The notes beneath the pieces were generated by a model. That model ran no database searches. It was not told the origin of the DNA and saw only the letters and a program-made list of their open reading frames with translations. From the NCBI GenBank assembly GCA_023213395.1, contig CM041465.1, positions 35,905,741 to 35,969,740 on the forward strand: 64,000 nucleotides of DNA, given 5' to 3'. Numbering within the stretch: the first letter of the stretch is position 1; every line of letters begins with the position of its first letter. The translations under genes were made by a program, and so were the position numbers. Source of the DNA: Cycas panzhihuaensis (taxonomy: Eukaryota; Cycadophyta). This document shows, piece by piece, positions 1 through 10,929 of the stretch.

Positions 1-2
1 TC

Positions 3-513
3 ACTCCAAATGGATGATTTGCAACCCATAAGAGGATCTGCATGTCTATGAGTGAGTTTCATCCTGAAACATGGAATCCCATGTGGTCTCAGATTAATCA
101 TTCTCACAGGACTGCTTTCCTTTATGATGGATAGTAGTCCAACAACTGGTAGTGTCTCAACAATAGTGGTAGAAAAAAGGCGTCTAGCATAAGCTTCTCT
201 TGCATACAACTGTAAGAGTCCAATATTCCAGAAAATGTTTCCAGAATACGCAGAGAAGTATGCAAAACAACAAAAGGTAGAAAAAATGAGCTTGGAACTA
301 CCTTCAAACAAGGGAGATACAAAACTTGTTGCAATGGCTACTCAGGATCAATCTTAGGCCCTAAGAGTCAGGGATAGAGAGATCGAACATATAGGACAGA
401 AACGGAAAGGACTTAATAAAAAGTTCCCAATGTGGCTTCTAATCCTCCTGTTGTCAGCTTTTGGTAGTGTAATGGCTTTGCCATTGCTTAGCCTGGATTT
501 AACTAACCTGTAA
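3..513 (+). pseudogene. C-terminal part of a UBC32/33/34-type ubiquitin-conjugating enzyme (E2), decayed
   Basis: The plus strand encodes the C-terminal half of a plant tail-anchored E2 of the UBC32/33/34 (UBE2J-like) family, which acts at the ER in protein quality control. From position 3 one reads TPNG, a stop where Arg is expected, then FATHKRIC with the presumed active-site Cys, then FHPETWNPMWS. A one-base insertion near 87-97 shifts the frame, and the reading resumes as ILTGLLSFMMD, SPTTGSV and FPEYAEKY. The C terminus holds a hydrophobic anchor (WLLILLLSAFGSVMALPLL) and the stop at 511-513. In-frame stops also occur at about 178-180 and 355-357, so this is a pseudogene. The N-terminal half is off the window. 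No intron is visible in the part shown. It lies antisense to the adjoining copia PBS and LTR, which suggests capture by, or insertion beside, that element. Family identity is confident; the exact paralogue is not. Confidence 0.88.
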
Positions 514-631
514 AAATTGCTACTGATTTTGTATCATTTATATGCAAGTATTGAAATGTGGTTAAGGGATTGTTCTATTTTATATTGAGTTGAAAGCTCT
601 GGCAATTGGAGTCCTTTTGGTCTGATATTAT
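514..631. other. Spacer between UBC-like pseudogene and copia PBS
   Basis: AT-rich sequence without coding signal, probably the 3' UTR of the captured UBC-like transcript in antisense to element C4. No polyA tract separates it from the PBS. Confidence 0.4.
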
Positions 632-643
632 GCTCTGATACCA
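632..643 (-). other. Primer-binding site of copia element C4
   Basis: The plus strand reads gctctgatacca, the exact complement of TGGTATCAGAGC, the initiator-Met tRNA PBS used by plant copia elements. It abuts the TG that starts the LTR at 644, which fixes the element on the minus strand with its body to the left. Confidence 0.85.
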
Positions 644-1083
644 TGATAGAATAGGCACATGTACATAGTCATAACATCACAGGAACATAAGAGAAACAAA
701 AGAAAGAGACAATGCACATGTACACAGGGTTGACAGGTGGAAAATCCCTTCTGGGGAAGAAAAACCACCTCCTAAGCTAGATTTTATTAATAAATAAATA
801 AAACCAATATACAAAACAACAAACCCCCTGAAACAACTTTTGGCCAGGCATATGGACAGACCTCCTAGACTCCTGAAACTAACTCCATGAATCTAGGAGA
901 TTAATAAATAGGACGGAGGTTCATTGGAATGTGGTTCCGCATTTCAACGACCATCCACAAATCAATTAAATTAAACATAAGTTTATAACATTACAATCAC
1001 TTAAATTATTTTTAAGACATATGACTAAATAATAACATTAAGAAATATAATAAAACATAAAGTTTACATTATTTAATCTAACA
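644..1083 (-). repeat. 5' LTR of minus-strand copia element C4
   Basis: About 440 bp bounded by tgatagaata at the left and taatctaaca at the right, the TG...CA ends of an LTR, with the PBS directly at the left. Directly right of it the reading frame of a gypsy gag (G3) begins in mid-domain, so C4 inserted into G3. The second LTR would be left of the window and cannot be seen. Confidence 0.75.
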
Positions 1084-1400
1084 TTTTTCAAAGGATACTT
1101 TGAAAAATATGGTGACACATCGAACAACTATTTCTTCAATCAACTCACTAAGTTAAAACAAAGCATATCAATAGAAGCATACAGTGAAAAGTTCCAAGCA
1201 CTCCAAAATCAAGTCACCCAGTAACTTGATTGGCATACCTTGGTTGATATTTATATTTCAAGGTTTAAGGAGTACATCCAAATGCACTTAAAAGCTAGTT
1301 CATTCTACTCCATATAGGACATCATCTCCATTGCTAAAGTAGTTGAAAAGAAGTTTACAATAGAATGTGCCCCCATCTTCAAAAAAGAGTCTAATTAGTC
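1084..1400 (+). pseudogene. G3 gypsy gag, C-terminal part
   Basis: The plus strand translates as a retrotransposon gag fragment: FEKYGDTSNNYFFNQL, then IEAYSEKFQALQNQV, a stop, and FKEYIQMHLKAS. It matches the gag of G2 in this same window (23850-24800) domain for domain, where the corresponding reading is FEQYEDTWSQSFFAQL. The N-terminal part is missing because the C4 LTR starts exactly at the left edge. Several stops make it non-functional. It belongs to the outermost element of the nest. Confidence 0.8.
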
Positions 1401-1769
1401 TTAATGCTCCTATTTTTTATATCAACAATAATAGTTCCCTTAATTAGAAGAAACTCTTCACCCTTACATAGACTTGATTGCAAGACATATCCATGTCCCA
1501 TCTGTAGAAGTAGATCACGAGTTGAAGGCTAGCCTATATATCAAATATTCCAGAAAATGGACCCTAGGCTATACTAAGGTGTGCAAGGCAACATAAATGA
1601 TTTTCATAATTGATTCAGACCTCAAAAGCAAATATAAAATTAAAGAAGAGCTAGTGTAAGATGATGAACTTCTACTAGATTTGTCACCACCTAACCCCTG
1701 CAACAAAATCACCCTATCTATTATTTTCTCTACTTCCCACCTAGAACCACTCTGGGTGAAAGGAACCCT

Positions 1770-2040
1770 AACAAAAACATTGATTTTAATATAATTGATA
1801 GTGGCGCATCTTTAAATTTCATTGACATCTCCATAGCTTATTAATTAAACCTTTATATTTTTCCCAAACTAGATTTACTTATTTTTTACCTAGCTATTAG
1901 ATATTACATTATACTAGAACAATTAAAAACCTTCATGTCTAAATTAATAATTATTGACTCACTCCAGTTTTTTACACCCTATTAATAAGAGGATCTAATG
2001 CCATTCTTAGAGTCAAATGGCTCCAAACTCTCAAAACATA
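1770..2040 (+). pseudogene. G3 gypsy aspartic protease remnant
   Basis: The reading around the active site is IIDSGASLNFIDIS, the DSGAS motif of retroviral-type proteases, followed by a decayed C-terminal part. It lies between gag and RT as expected for a gypsy polyprotein. The protease would have cleaved Gag-Pol. Stops follow within about 15 codons. G2 has the same motif with DGGAS. Confidence 0.75.
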
Positions 2041-2359
2041 ATATGAACAACTCCCCTAATAATATTTTTATTTTATTTAAAAACCACATCTATTAAATAC
2101 ATAAACTAGGTGGTATCCAATCCCCCCTACAATCGAGCACGGCTATATTATTCGAATCAATAATATCTAACCTAACAATAGCATTCATCCATAATCCATG
2201 ACCTTCTCCATAAATACCAATCCATATTTGCTCCACTTTCTATAACCCCCCTCCCCCTATTAGATCATGGCTTCTATTACTACTCCATTGACCTTGAAAC
2301 CTCTTATAATCCCATCAACCTTTGCCTATATAGAAATTCATATTTTCAAAAGAATAAAA

Positions 2360-3545
2360 TTGAGAAAATCATAAATGAGTTGATGGATATGTGCATCATC
2401 TAGCCTAGAAAAAGCCCCTACATAACACCTATCGTTATGGTTACGAAAAAAATATGGGTCTTTCTAGATCTATGTTGATTATCGTGAACTTAATAAGATC
2501 ATGATTAAGAATAAATTTCCTACACCCTAAATTGATGATATTCTTAATGAGATATATGGGGCCATAAATTTTTCTAAGTTAGACCTCTAATCTGGGTACT
2601 ATCAAATTCCTATCACCTTATAAGATTGCCCTAAAACCATTTTTCACACACCATGGGTACTTTGAATTTCAAGTAATATCTTTCAATGTTTGCAATGCTC
2701 CAACAACATTATAAGCCTTAATCAATAAAATCTTTGTACCATATCTTCAGAAATTTATCATTATTTTTGTTTACAACATCTTTGTATATAGCCTAAATTT
2801 ACAAACTCATCTCTAATATCTAAAGACCATTCTCTAAATCCTCAATCATCATAAACTCTATGCAAAGCTATCCAAATATGAGTTTAGAAAATTTGAGCTT
2901 CAATATTTAGGCCATATCATTTTATCAGATGGAGTCTAAGTTGACCCAAACAAAATTTCTATCACCACCACCTGGCCAAAACCTAAAAATCTCACCCAAC
3001 TCAGAGCTTTCTTAGGTCTCATAGGGTTCTATTACTAACTTATCCAAATCTATGCCTTTTTTACCACCCCGCTAACAAACCTGCTCCAAAAAATACCTTT
3101 CTATGGTCTCTAGAGGTACACTTGGTCTTCAACAACCTTAAGGCTATCATAACTTCTACTCCTATTTTGGCTACCCCTAAATTCTCATAGCCATTCTAAT
3201 TAGAATATAATGCCTTAGTTTCTAGTTTAGGTGTTGTTCTTATGTAAGACATTTATCATATAATATTTGAAAGTAAGAAACTTACAGATCATAAATGTAC
3301 TTATCAACATATTAAAAAGAAATGAAAGTTATATTACATATTGTCAATAACCTGTGCCAATATCTTTTGGGCTCTAAATTCACTATCTTAACTGACCATA
3401 ATAGCCTTCATTGCTTGCTCAACCAACTAACCCTCTTTGAAGAGTAAGCAAAATAGATTAATCACTTGTAAGTACTTAATTTCGAGATCTCATACAAGAA
3501 GGGAACCAAGAATGTTATTGCTAATGTCATCTCTTATCTTCTAAT
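2360..3545 (+). pseudogene. G3 gypsy reverse transcriptase and RNase H remnant
   Basis: RT signatures are VDYRELNKIMIKNKF, FSKLDL then a stop in place of Gln, and SGYYQIPI. The connection and RNase H follow, including LRAFLGL-like and FWSLEVHLVFNNLKAIITS, with LGVVLM and the trailing RREPRMLLLMSSLIF region. Nearly every conserved Gln or Trp codon has become a stop. Frame changes occur around 2640-2700. The order PR-RT-RH-IN marks it as Ty3/gypsy, and its closest visible relative is G2. Confidence 0.82.
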
Positions 3546-3639
3546 AGAGGTTCCGTTTACAAAACTAGTCATTTATGCAATCTCTATGCCCAAACTGTTA
3601 TGGTTAGTGGACCTAATAATTGAGAAAATTGCATAATTA

Positions 3640-3902
3640 GATTTTGGCAAATGGGCTTTTAAGGTCCACTCCCAAAAAGGTTGATCTTCACATAACTCCT
3701 AACTATTGTATCAAAATTGTATATTCATCCACCCCACATCATCATTTATCTTAAAAATTTTATCTAAATACTATTACACTCCCTTTAGTGGCTATTGAGG
3801 ATTTGACAAAACATATCATCATATTTAGTTAGATTTTTACTCGCCAAACATAAAAGCCTAAATCCTCTTATTTATCTTTGAATATAATATATGCCAAAGG
3901 AA
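3640..3902 (+). pseudogene. G3 integrase N-terminal zinc-finger part, cut by insertion of G1
   Basis: The reading YYTPFSGY, then FDKTYHHI, then FYSPNIKA and ending near NICQR corresponds to the HHCC zinc-finger start of gypsy integrase; G2 has the same region at 27040-27180. The reading breaks off at the Cys-Gln-Arg of the second Cys pair. It resumes at 52339 with KKVERKAHP, about 48 kb away. The repeat aggaa at 3898-3902 and 52339-52343 is the target duplication of G1. Confidence 0.8.
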
Positions 3903-6362
3903 TTATTAAACCATAATCAAGCCCCTTGACTCGATTAAGTTTATAATTAGGTTGCTCATCATATATTATTTGATAATTATTTCTTGTGTATGCATTTAGG
4001 TGTTTGTTTGATATTATGAGAAATCAATGATTGGTTTTTTATTCATCATTTCATGGTTTAGTCATGATTACAAATATATTTGATCTTCTTTTATGTCATT
4101 TTTAGACTATGATATGATGATTAAATGATTGATTATATATGATGATGATATCTATTTACCAATGACTGATACTATGATGCATCTTTTGCCTTCACCTCAA
4201 TGTAAAGCCTATCTTGTCCAAGCCCTCCTTCTGTTATTTGATTTCCTATTTATTATTTCTTTATTTTTTAGTTGATTTTTTAATTTATTTTAACTTTTTT
4301 ATTGTCTTCAAGTTGTAGTGATTCTAATCTTATCAGTGTGTTTTTAGATCTTATATTCTTTGGTAAATTAATTCTTTAAGAAAAATATTTTTATTTTTGT
4401 GTTTTATTTCACTTTTCATAAATTATGTTTTTGGTAAGTCCAAAAATATGACTTTTTTAATAAATATAACCATCATGTTTTATTAAGGAAATCACGTTTT
4501 AACTTTGTTATTTGTAAATTTGACAAAAAAGGCCAATTTTTATGATTTTTTTAATTCTGACAACCTAAAATCAAAGCAATGCATTGCCTTACCTACCTCA
4601 ATCGCCTAAAATTAAAGTAATATGTTGCCTTACCTACCCCAATTGCCTCCTAACCTTCCAAATCGTATCCATACAAAGATTTTATAAATGGAAGTAAGTT
4701 AATCCATGACCAAAAACCATTTCATGTTTTCTCATCTTCATGATTCTTAAGTCTAAAAAACTCCTGATGATCTAGCTAGGCTAAGAGTAGAAGGAGAGTA
4801 TTTGGAGAGTCATGGAAATAGTACTTTTATGATTTTTTCCAAAGTGAAGTCTATGACTTCAAACTTGCCAAAATTCTTTGAGATCTTGCTTATGTTTTCC
4901 TTTATTATTCTAGACTTGATTGGGGATTTGTTTCTATGAGAATCTGTTGGTCCTACTATGAGGAATAAGAAGCTACATTTACCTTATCTCCTATTAAGTT
5001 CTTAGGCCTAATCTCTCACTCATCCATTAAGATCAATCTTATGCAATTTTTACTAGTTTTTATTATGTCTATTATACTCTTTATCAACATCTTTATCATC
5101 ATTCATATTCATTCTTATGGATCCTTAGGCTTGATGGTAGAATGTTGAGCAAAAGCATGGCACTATTATGAGGTATAAACTGCTAGTTTTCATCATTGTT
5201 GATGTAATTTTACTTAGATTAATTGATGTTTTTTTGTTAATACATGGTTTGTTTTCAAGTTTAATAGAGAAAAATACCAAAAATAATACTTTCTTTAATT
5301 CTAACTTTCATTATCTTTGAAATTGAGTGGTTTTGTTGGATTTCTTTTGGTGATAAGACTTATAATTGAATTAGTTTGATTTCTGAGTTTATATCACATT
5401 GATTAAGTTATTAAAAGGTTATTTTCAACAATTGAACTAATTTTAACTCCTAGTTATAATCCTTCCTTAAGTAATTATACCCATCTTATTTGCTCTATCA
5501 CATGAATCTTAACAAGTTTAGCCCTACTAAGGGTTGGTATATTATATCCTAAACTTTTGAGAGGAAATGTGGTAGAAAAGAAAAATGGGTTGTCAAGTAA
5601 GATAGTATTTCTCTTTTACATGAAAAGTTTATTTCAAGTGATATGCTTGCTAGGGTTATCTTGATTTATTTATAAACTTACAAAAGATAAATATTTCTTT
5701 TGAATCAATTATTGCAATACTTGTGTTATATTCTCCTTACCAATTAGCATCATCCCAACACAAAGAGAGATTCGAAGTAACTGAAATAATTTGCTTTTAG
5801 GCTTCATCACAAGTTATACAACTCTTCTCCCAATTTTCATACTTATCTCTTCTTTTCTTATTTTAAGATTTTATAAAGAGGGTAAATAAGAAAAAAAAAA
5901 GTAAAGTGAATATATCTTTTAACTATTAATTGCTTGCTTTATTTATCTTTTCTCATCTTGTTCATATACACAAGAAAATAATAGATTTTAGATGGTTTAA
6001 ACTAGTAGGTCTTGGACTTAGACTTATAATTGCATAATTACTTGTTTCTTTACTTTTCTATCTTCTATTAAGTACACTTGAATGAAGGGAAAAGGAAATA
6101 AAAGAGTAAGTAATAGGATAAATATAAGTACAATTTAGGTAACTAGATCTCTCTTGTCTCTTGTGTTTCTCTTAGTTTATTATAGGATATTTAACAAAAA
6201 TAAAAAGTAAAAAGGAAATGAATTGCATGTTTATATATCATATAGTTCCATCCCTTGTATGTGTGTTCTATGTTATATTCATACAAGTTAAGGGTGCATA
6301 CTAGCTCCTACACATAGATTTGATTTATTGATAATTTGTTTAACTTGAGTAGATTTGGATCT
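3903..6362 (+). repeat. G1 5' LTR, part before copia C3
   Basis: Positions 4337-6362 align with 50175-52163 through many shared blocks, for example tagctaggctaag...agaagga, ggcctaatctctcactcat and gagtagacttagatct-like ends. The first about 434 bp (3903-4336) have no counterpart in the 3' copy. No coding signal is visible. This explains the gene-free stretch here. Confidence 0.75.
6358..6362. other. TSD of copia C3 (left)
   Basis: gatct here pairs with gattt at 10602-10606. The uninterrupted G1 3' LTR shows the empty site with gatct at 52159-52163, which proves the insertion point. Confidence 0.85.
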
Positions 6363-6695
6363 TATTAGAGTGGTATTATAACCACTGATTGATTAATATA
6401 AATATGGTGATATATTGTGCAGATAATCTTGATGTAATATTGTGATATATTGAGTCAATGGATGAAACTTTGAATATTAATTATTCAAGGCACTTATGAT
6501 CTATAAATATAGATCAAAGTCCATTGTATAATATACACAGATTTGTGAAAATATAATGATATAATTTGTGGTGAATTTAAAAAAAAAATGTTCCTATGTT
6601 AAATTTATTTGTCACATGTGCTTGTTCTATTTGAGTCTATTATGTACATAAATTGATCTATCATCTTGTATATATATATTTGATGTTTTCTAATA
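6363..6695 (+). repeat. C3 5' LTR
   Basis: Begins tattagagtggtattataa and ends ttttctaata directly before the PBS. Its mate at 10273 begins tgttagagtggtattataa. The pair match along their length with scattered transitions. Confidence 0.92.
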
Positions 6696-6707
6696 TGGTA
6701 TCAGAGC
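6696..6707 (+). other. C3 primer-binding site
   Basis: tggtatcagagc, an exact match to the plant initiator-Met tRNA PBS, with no spacer after the LTR. Confidence 0.93.
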
Positions 6708-9680
6708 CACATATTGTAGACAATTAGGCAAATCTTGGGTGAATCTTTTGATCGTTGGTTGCCAAGTCATACTAGCTCACCCTTTGAGGGTCAGCTTATC
6801 TAATAATCAAAAGAATAACCATGGAGGTGTAGTGATCACATGCATATCTTGATGCCTTCTATTTTCTATTTTGTAGGGATTTTATGGTCTTTAGAGGTAT
6901 ATAGATGAGTAAAAGGTGTTGTTTTGATTTGTGCATGTACCAGTGCCTTTTGTTTCAAATTTATAGCCCCTAGTTACTCAATTGCCAACTGTTGGTATCC
7001 ATTTTGAATCCATTAAAGGTGTTAATTCCATTCATCCTGCATTGCCACTCAATTTACAGTTGAAGAATTTGTGTTACCATATATATTACCTAGTAAGCAG
7101 GTGCAAGCTCATAACCTATTCATTGTGCCATGGGTGTGTTTTGAGGAAGAGCGCATAGGGGATAAGCATAGAGGCACTGCTTGCATCTGCGTAGTGATTG
7201 TTTAACATATGTAGGAATGCATAGAAGCCTTTGTATGCTTTCTACACTTAGTCACTCAACTACAAAAGGAGAATATTATCGAGGTTGGATATTTACAGCC
7301 ATAGTATACAATCCCACACCATGGATGTATGTAGTAGTATACCGCCATCGATGAGAGATTACCATACAAAGATATAGACACATTTCAATAAGGATTGTCA
7401 CAAAGAGAATGTAGTGATGGTGTAGCCGCGTGGAGAGACATGCCAAGACGCAATCCACATAAGGCATAATATGTAGTGCCATGTCTTATTATGGCTAAAA
7501 AAATAACTCCATTACTGATATTGAAGAATACATTAGAGTTGGCTATGTGGAGGAAAATTGAAGTCACATATTCATAAATCCATATTATTACAATAAAATC
7601 AAGTATTTCTTTATTAAATTAATCATCCAAATGATTATATCATTATTAATATTAAATTTACAAATTGATATTTAAGTTGCCCTTTTACAATGTCACATGA
7701 AATATATTTGATCACAACTATTTATTAATCATGACTGTTGATTTTTAATAAATATACATAAAGTTGCCTTTTGATGTTCGTCGTGTGATGATTACATGAT
7801 GATTTTATTCGATCACCCATTTGTATCAATTGCCTATTTAGATTAAGATTGCCTAGTTGAATGTATTAAAATCATATGAGAAATGTTTTTGCCTAAATGA
7901 CATCATTGTTGCCGATTGATATAATGCAATAATTGGTTATTGTGTATTGATATTTAAGGTTTATCAATATATTGATCATAAATATGTGTTATAAAATCAT
8001 CAAATGATAAATATCTTCAATTTGCTTTTTAGAAGGCATGTTGATATATTTAATCAGTGTGTTGACATATAGTTATCACTACTTTATATATTAAATTGCT
8101 TTTGTATCACCTTTTGTCATTTGAATTAAATTAAGTCTTTTTTTTTTTTTTTTAAATATAGATTAATGTTCAGTACAATATTTTGTTCAAGTGGGTACAT
8201 AATGGTGAGTGGTATAAATATATTAAGTTGATGGCAAAGTGAAGAAATTGGGTTTCCTTCATTTTTGTGATCTATTACATGCTTTGATTATTGCAAACAA
8301 CTCCTTTTTGGATGTTAGAGATGTGTATAAGGCAGTGTTTTAGTGGCAAAGTGTGTGAGGCATGTATAGGGCATTGATATGAGATGATAATATGCTCATA
8401 TGATTGCATGAGAGTGTTGGGTGAGTTATCAATAACAGTAAATTATCATTGATTAACAAACGGCAAGATTAATAGGCAGAGGCATATTGGGCATGATTAA
8501 TGGGTGTGTTATCAATGTTAATATAAGTATCATTGATTGATAATAGGGTGAGTTATTTAGAGATATTGAGCTATAAGGTGAAGTATGGTATTGATCATTG
8601 CACATTCATTACAAAGTGTGGTTCATTCATTATTTTTAAAGGTGTGCTTTATTTATCATAAAGTGGTATTTTAATTTAAAGCTATATTAGTATTTTTACA
8701 TTAGATATTTGAGGTGATATGGTTTAGAATTATAGTTTTGTGGCCTATTTGTATAAGTGATTATCGATTTATGGTGGACCGTTATACTTTGGCTGGCTAT
8801 ACTAATTTTAGCATGAGGTATACAACCTATTGGATGTTGGTTCAATATGTATGTATATCTAAACAAGTTTGATGTAGAACTGATAATGTGTTTATGAGGA
8901 AATTGAAGTGTGAATGAAAAGGTGTATAACAAGATGCCTTAAAATTAGTTCTACCTTTTATCATGGTTTAAAACAAGAGTTGGTTGTCCCATGTACCCAA
9001 GTAAGGTTATGTTGTAGATGAAGATTGGTACCTTGATATCTATGGAGGTATTTAGTACATGGTAAGATTGTACCTCATATGTTTTTAGGTAGAAGCTATT
9101 GTGGCAACTGTTTAATAGGTACCTATTGAGGTTGTTTGTGGTATTGCCCTTTTATTGTATTAGACTAGTAAAAAACCTTCTATTGGATATTAAGGTACAA
9201 TGGAGTACACACATCTTAGACATAGATCACAATAGTAGGATCATAAGAGTTTGAAGTATACTTGTATGGAGTTTGAAACAAAGCTTACTAATCATGTGAT
9301 TTATAGGTAGAAAGCATTGTGACTAGTATGTATGTCAATTGGATGAGTTATTAATATATCATGTTGAGGTGTCATTTGAATGTAGGTTTATCCTTCATTT
9401 CTCCCTTTATGAGCCATGGTTCAGCAGGTGTGGAGGTTTGTTTAACTAGCATTATATTTGAGACAAAAGTAGGACCTAATAGGAGTGATGATGAGGAGTC
9501 ATTGCAAGAAGAGGCATAAACTTTCCATGTGTTCCATTATGAACTAAGAGGACTATTGAGGAGTCTATTGTAAAGGTTGAAGACCTAGAGGATGCTTAAA
9601 GAATAAGGATCAACATGCCAGTCAAACTCGTGATAGACATCAACATTCCAGTGAAAGGAGATTTATAATGGAGAGCAATA
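6708..9680 (+). other. C3 interior without recognisable coding
   Basis: About 3 kb between PBS and the RT remnant. I see no gag zinc knuckle, protease or integrase motif on either strand. Short open stretches at 7276-7567 and 8696-8932 (minus) resemble no family I know and are probably chance. Features are AT-rich sequence and a poly-T run near 8139-8153. It may be decayed gag or an unrelated replacement sequence. Confidence 0.5.
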
Positions 9681-9689
9681 TTAAAGGGG

Positions 9690-10230
9690 TGTTATGTGGA
9701 TTTTGGGTACATTACCTCCCTCAAAGAACCTAGTTGGTTTGCAAGTTGTGAAACTTATTGTATAGGATTTCAAGTAGGAAAAAGGAATCATTTATAAGGA
9801 GACATTTACACCAATCTCTATGTTGTTATTAGTTTAATTAATCTTTACTTTGGCAGCTATATATAGTTAGGAGTCACATTAGGTCAACACCCATTAATAA
9901 AGACTTAGATAAGAGATTCACATGGCTCAAGTGGCTCAACCTCTTGGTTTAGTTAAGGAAAATGGCTAAGTATCATGGACTAAGTGTTAGTGTAGAGAGA
10001 GGAGTTGTATGGTTATAAGGACTATTAGAGTTATTTTCAAAGAATCGCATACATATGAAGTATAACAATTACATCTGAGTGTAGATCAAATTAGAGAAGA
10101 TGCATGTTGAGTTTTGTTTAAGTGAAGATCAAATTGAGGATGCATTTACCAAGCTCTTACTAAAATTACTATGTCAACGTTCGTGCAAATTATGAGACTT
10201 AACGAGGTTATCCTTGAGGAGGGATCTATC
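9690..10230 (+). pseudogene. C3 copia RT start joined to RNase H end
   Basis: The reading LGTLPPSKNLVG, then FK, stop, EKGIIYKETFTPISML, then FTLAA, is the N-terminal part of copia RT. From about 9960 the reading shifts to the RNase H end: RIHMKYNNYI and FCLSEDQIEDAFTKLL. The RT catalytic part with the YVDD box and the first half of RNase H are absent, so an internal deletion joined the two ends. Several stops are present. Confidence 0.75.
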
Positions 10231-10263
10231 GACAAGGATAAATCAAGACCCTACATTTATATT

Positions 10264-10272
10264 AAGAGGGGA
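10264..10272 (+). other. C3 polypurine tract
   Basis: aagagggga directly before the 3' LTR TG at 10273, the usual plus-strand primer site. Confidence 0.88.
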
Positions 10273-10601
10273 TGTTAGAGTGGTATTATAACCACCTATC
10301 GACTAACATAAATATGGTGATATATGATATAGATAATCTTGATATAATATTGTGATATATTAAGCCAACAAATGTAACTTTGAATAATTATCATTCAATG
10401 TACTCATGATCTATAAATATAAATCAAAGTCCATTGTATAATACATGTAGATTTGTGAAAATATAATGATATAATCTATGGCAGGTTTTTTCCAAAAGGG
10501 TTCCTACATCAAATCAATTTGTCCTATGTGCTTATTTTGTTTAGGTCTATTGTGTATATAAACGGCATATCATCCTGTCTATATATTTAGTGTTTTCTAA
10601 A
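10273..10601 (+). repeat. C3 3' LTR
   Basis: Begins tgttagagtgg and ends tgttttctaaa. It is the mate of 6363-6695, and gattt follows as the right TSD. Confidence 0.9.
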
Positions 10602-10606
10602 GATTT

Positions 10607-10790
10607 ATTTCTCTTATATATATGTAAATAGTTTTTAACCTTGTATTGGTATAATTCCTTTAACTTAGAGCTCACCCACAAGTAGACAAGGACTCCTTTA
10701 CAATAGTTGGTTGAAAATGTTTATTCCTTTAGACTATTCCCTTTAGTCATCCTAAAGCAATTGACTTGAAGTTAGTAAATTATTTTCTAG
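10607..10790 (+). repeat. G1 5' LTR, part after copia C3
   Basis: It continues the G1 LTR and aligns with 52164-52338 (agacaagga, agttggttgaaaa, cctaaag). The LTR ends around the tct shared by both copies. The following tagcaaccttgttgagg resembles a degraded tRNA-Asp-type PBS (TGGCRCCGTTG), which is tentative. Confidence 0.7.
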
Positions 10791-10929
10791 CAACCTTGTT
10801 GAGGAAGTTACTAAAACTTCCTATTTATATGCCTTAGACTCACAACCTTTATTTTTATTTGGGAATATTTTGAAATATATTTTTCATTTACTTTAATCTA
10901 TCTTAGGCTTTCATTTCTATTTTTAATAT

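Larger units (their letters stand above)
6363..10601 (+). mobile_element. C3: internally deleted copia element inside the G1 5' LTR
   Basis: Two LTRs of about 330 bp (6363-6695 and 10273-10601) flank the element, with an exact initiator-Met PBS at 6696-6707 and PPT aagagggga at 10264-10272. The orientation is plus. The terminal TG of the 5' LTR and CA of the same LTR have both become TA. Only short RT and RNase H remnants are seen in the interior (9690-10230); gag, protease and integrase are not recognisable. The TSD is gatct/gattt. Confidence 0.9.

Noticed and set aside
122-334. 70-residue open frame on the minus strand
   Set aside because: It is antisense to the UBC32/33/34-like reading, which explains the plus strand with family-specific motifs.
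7276-7567. Two overlapping minus-strand open frames in C3
   Set aside because: No recognisable motif, and they lie antisense in a decayed element; probably chance.
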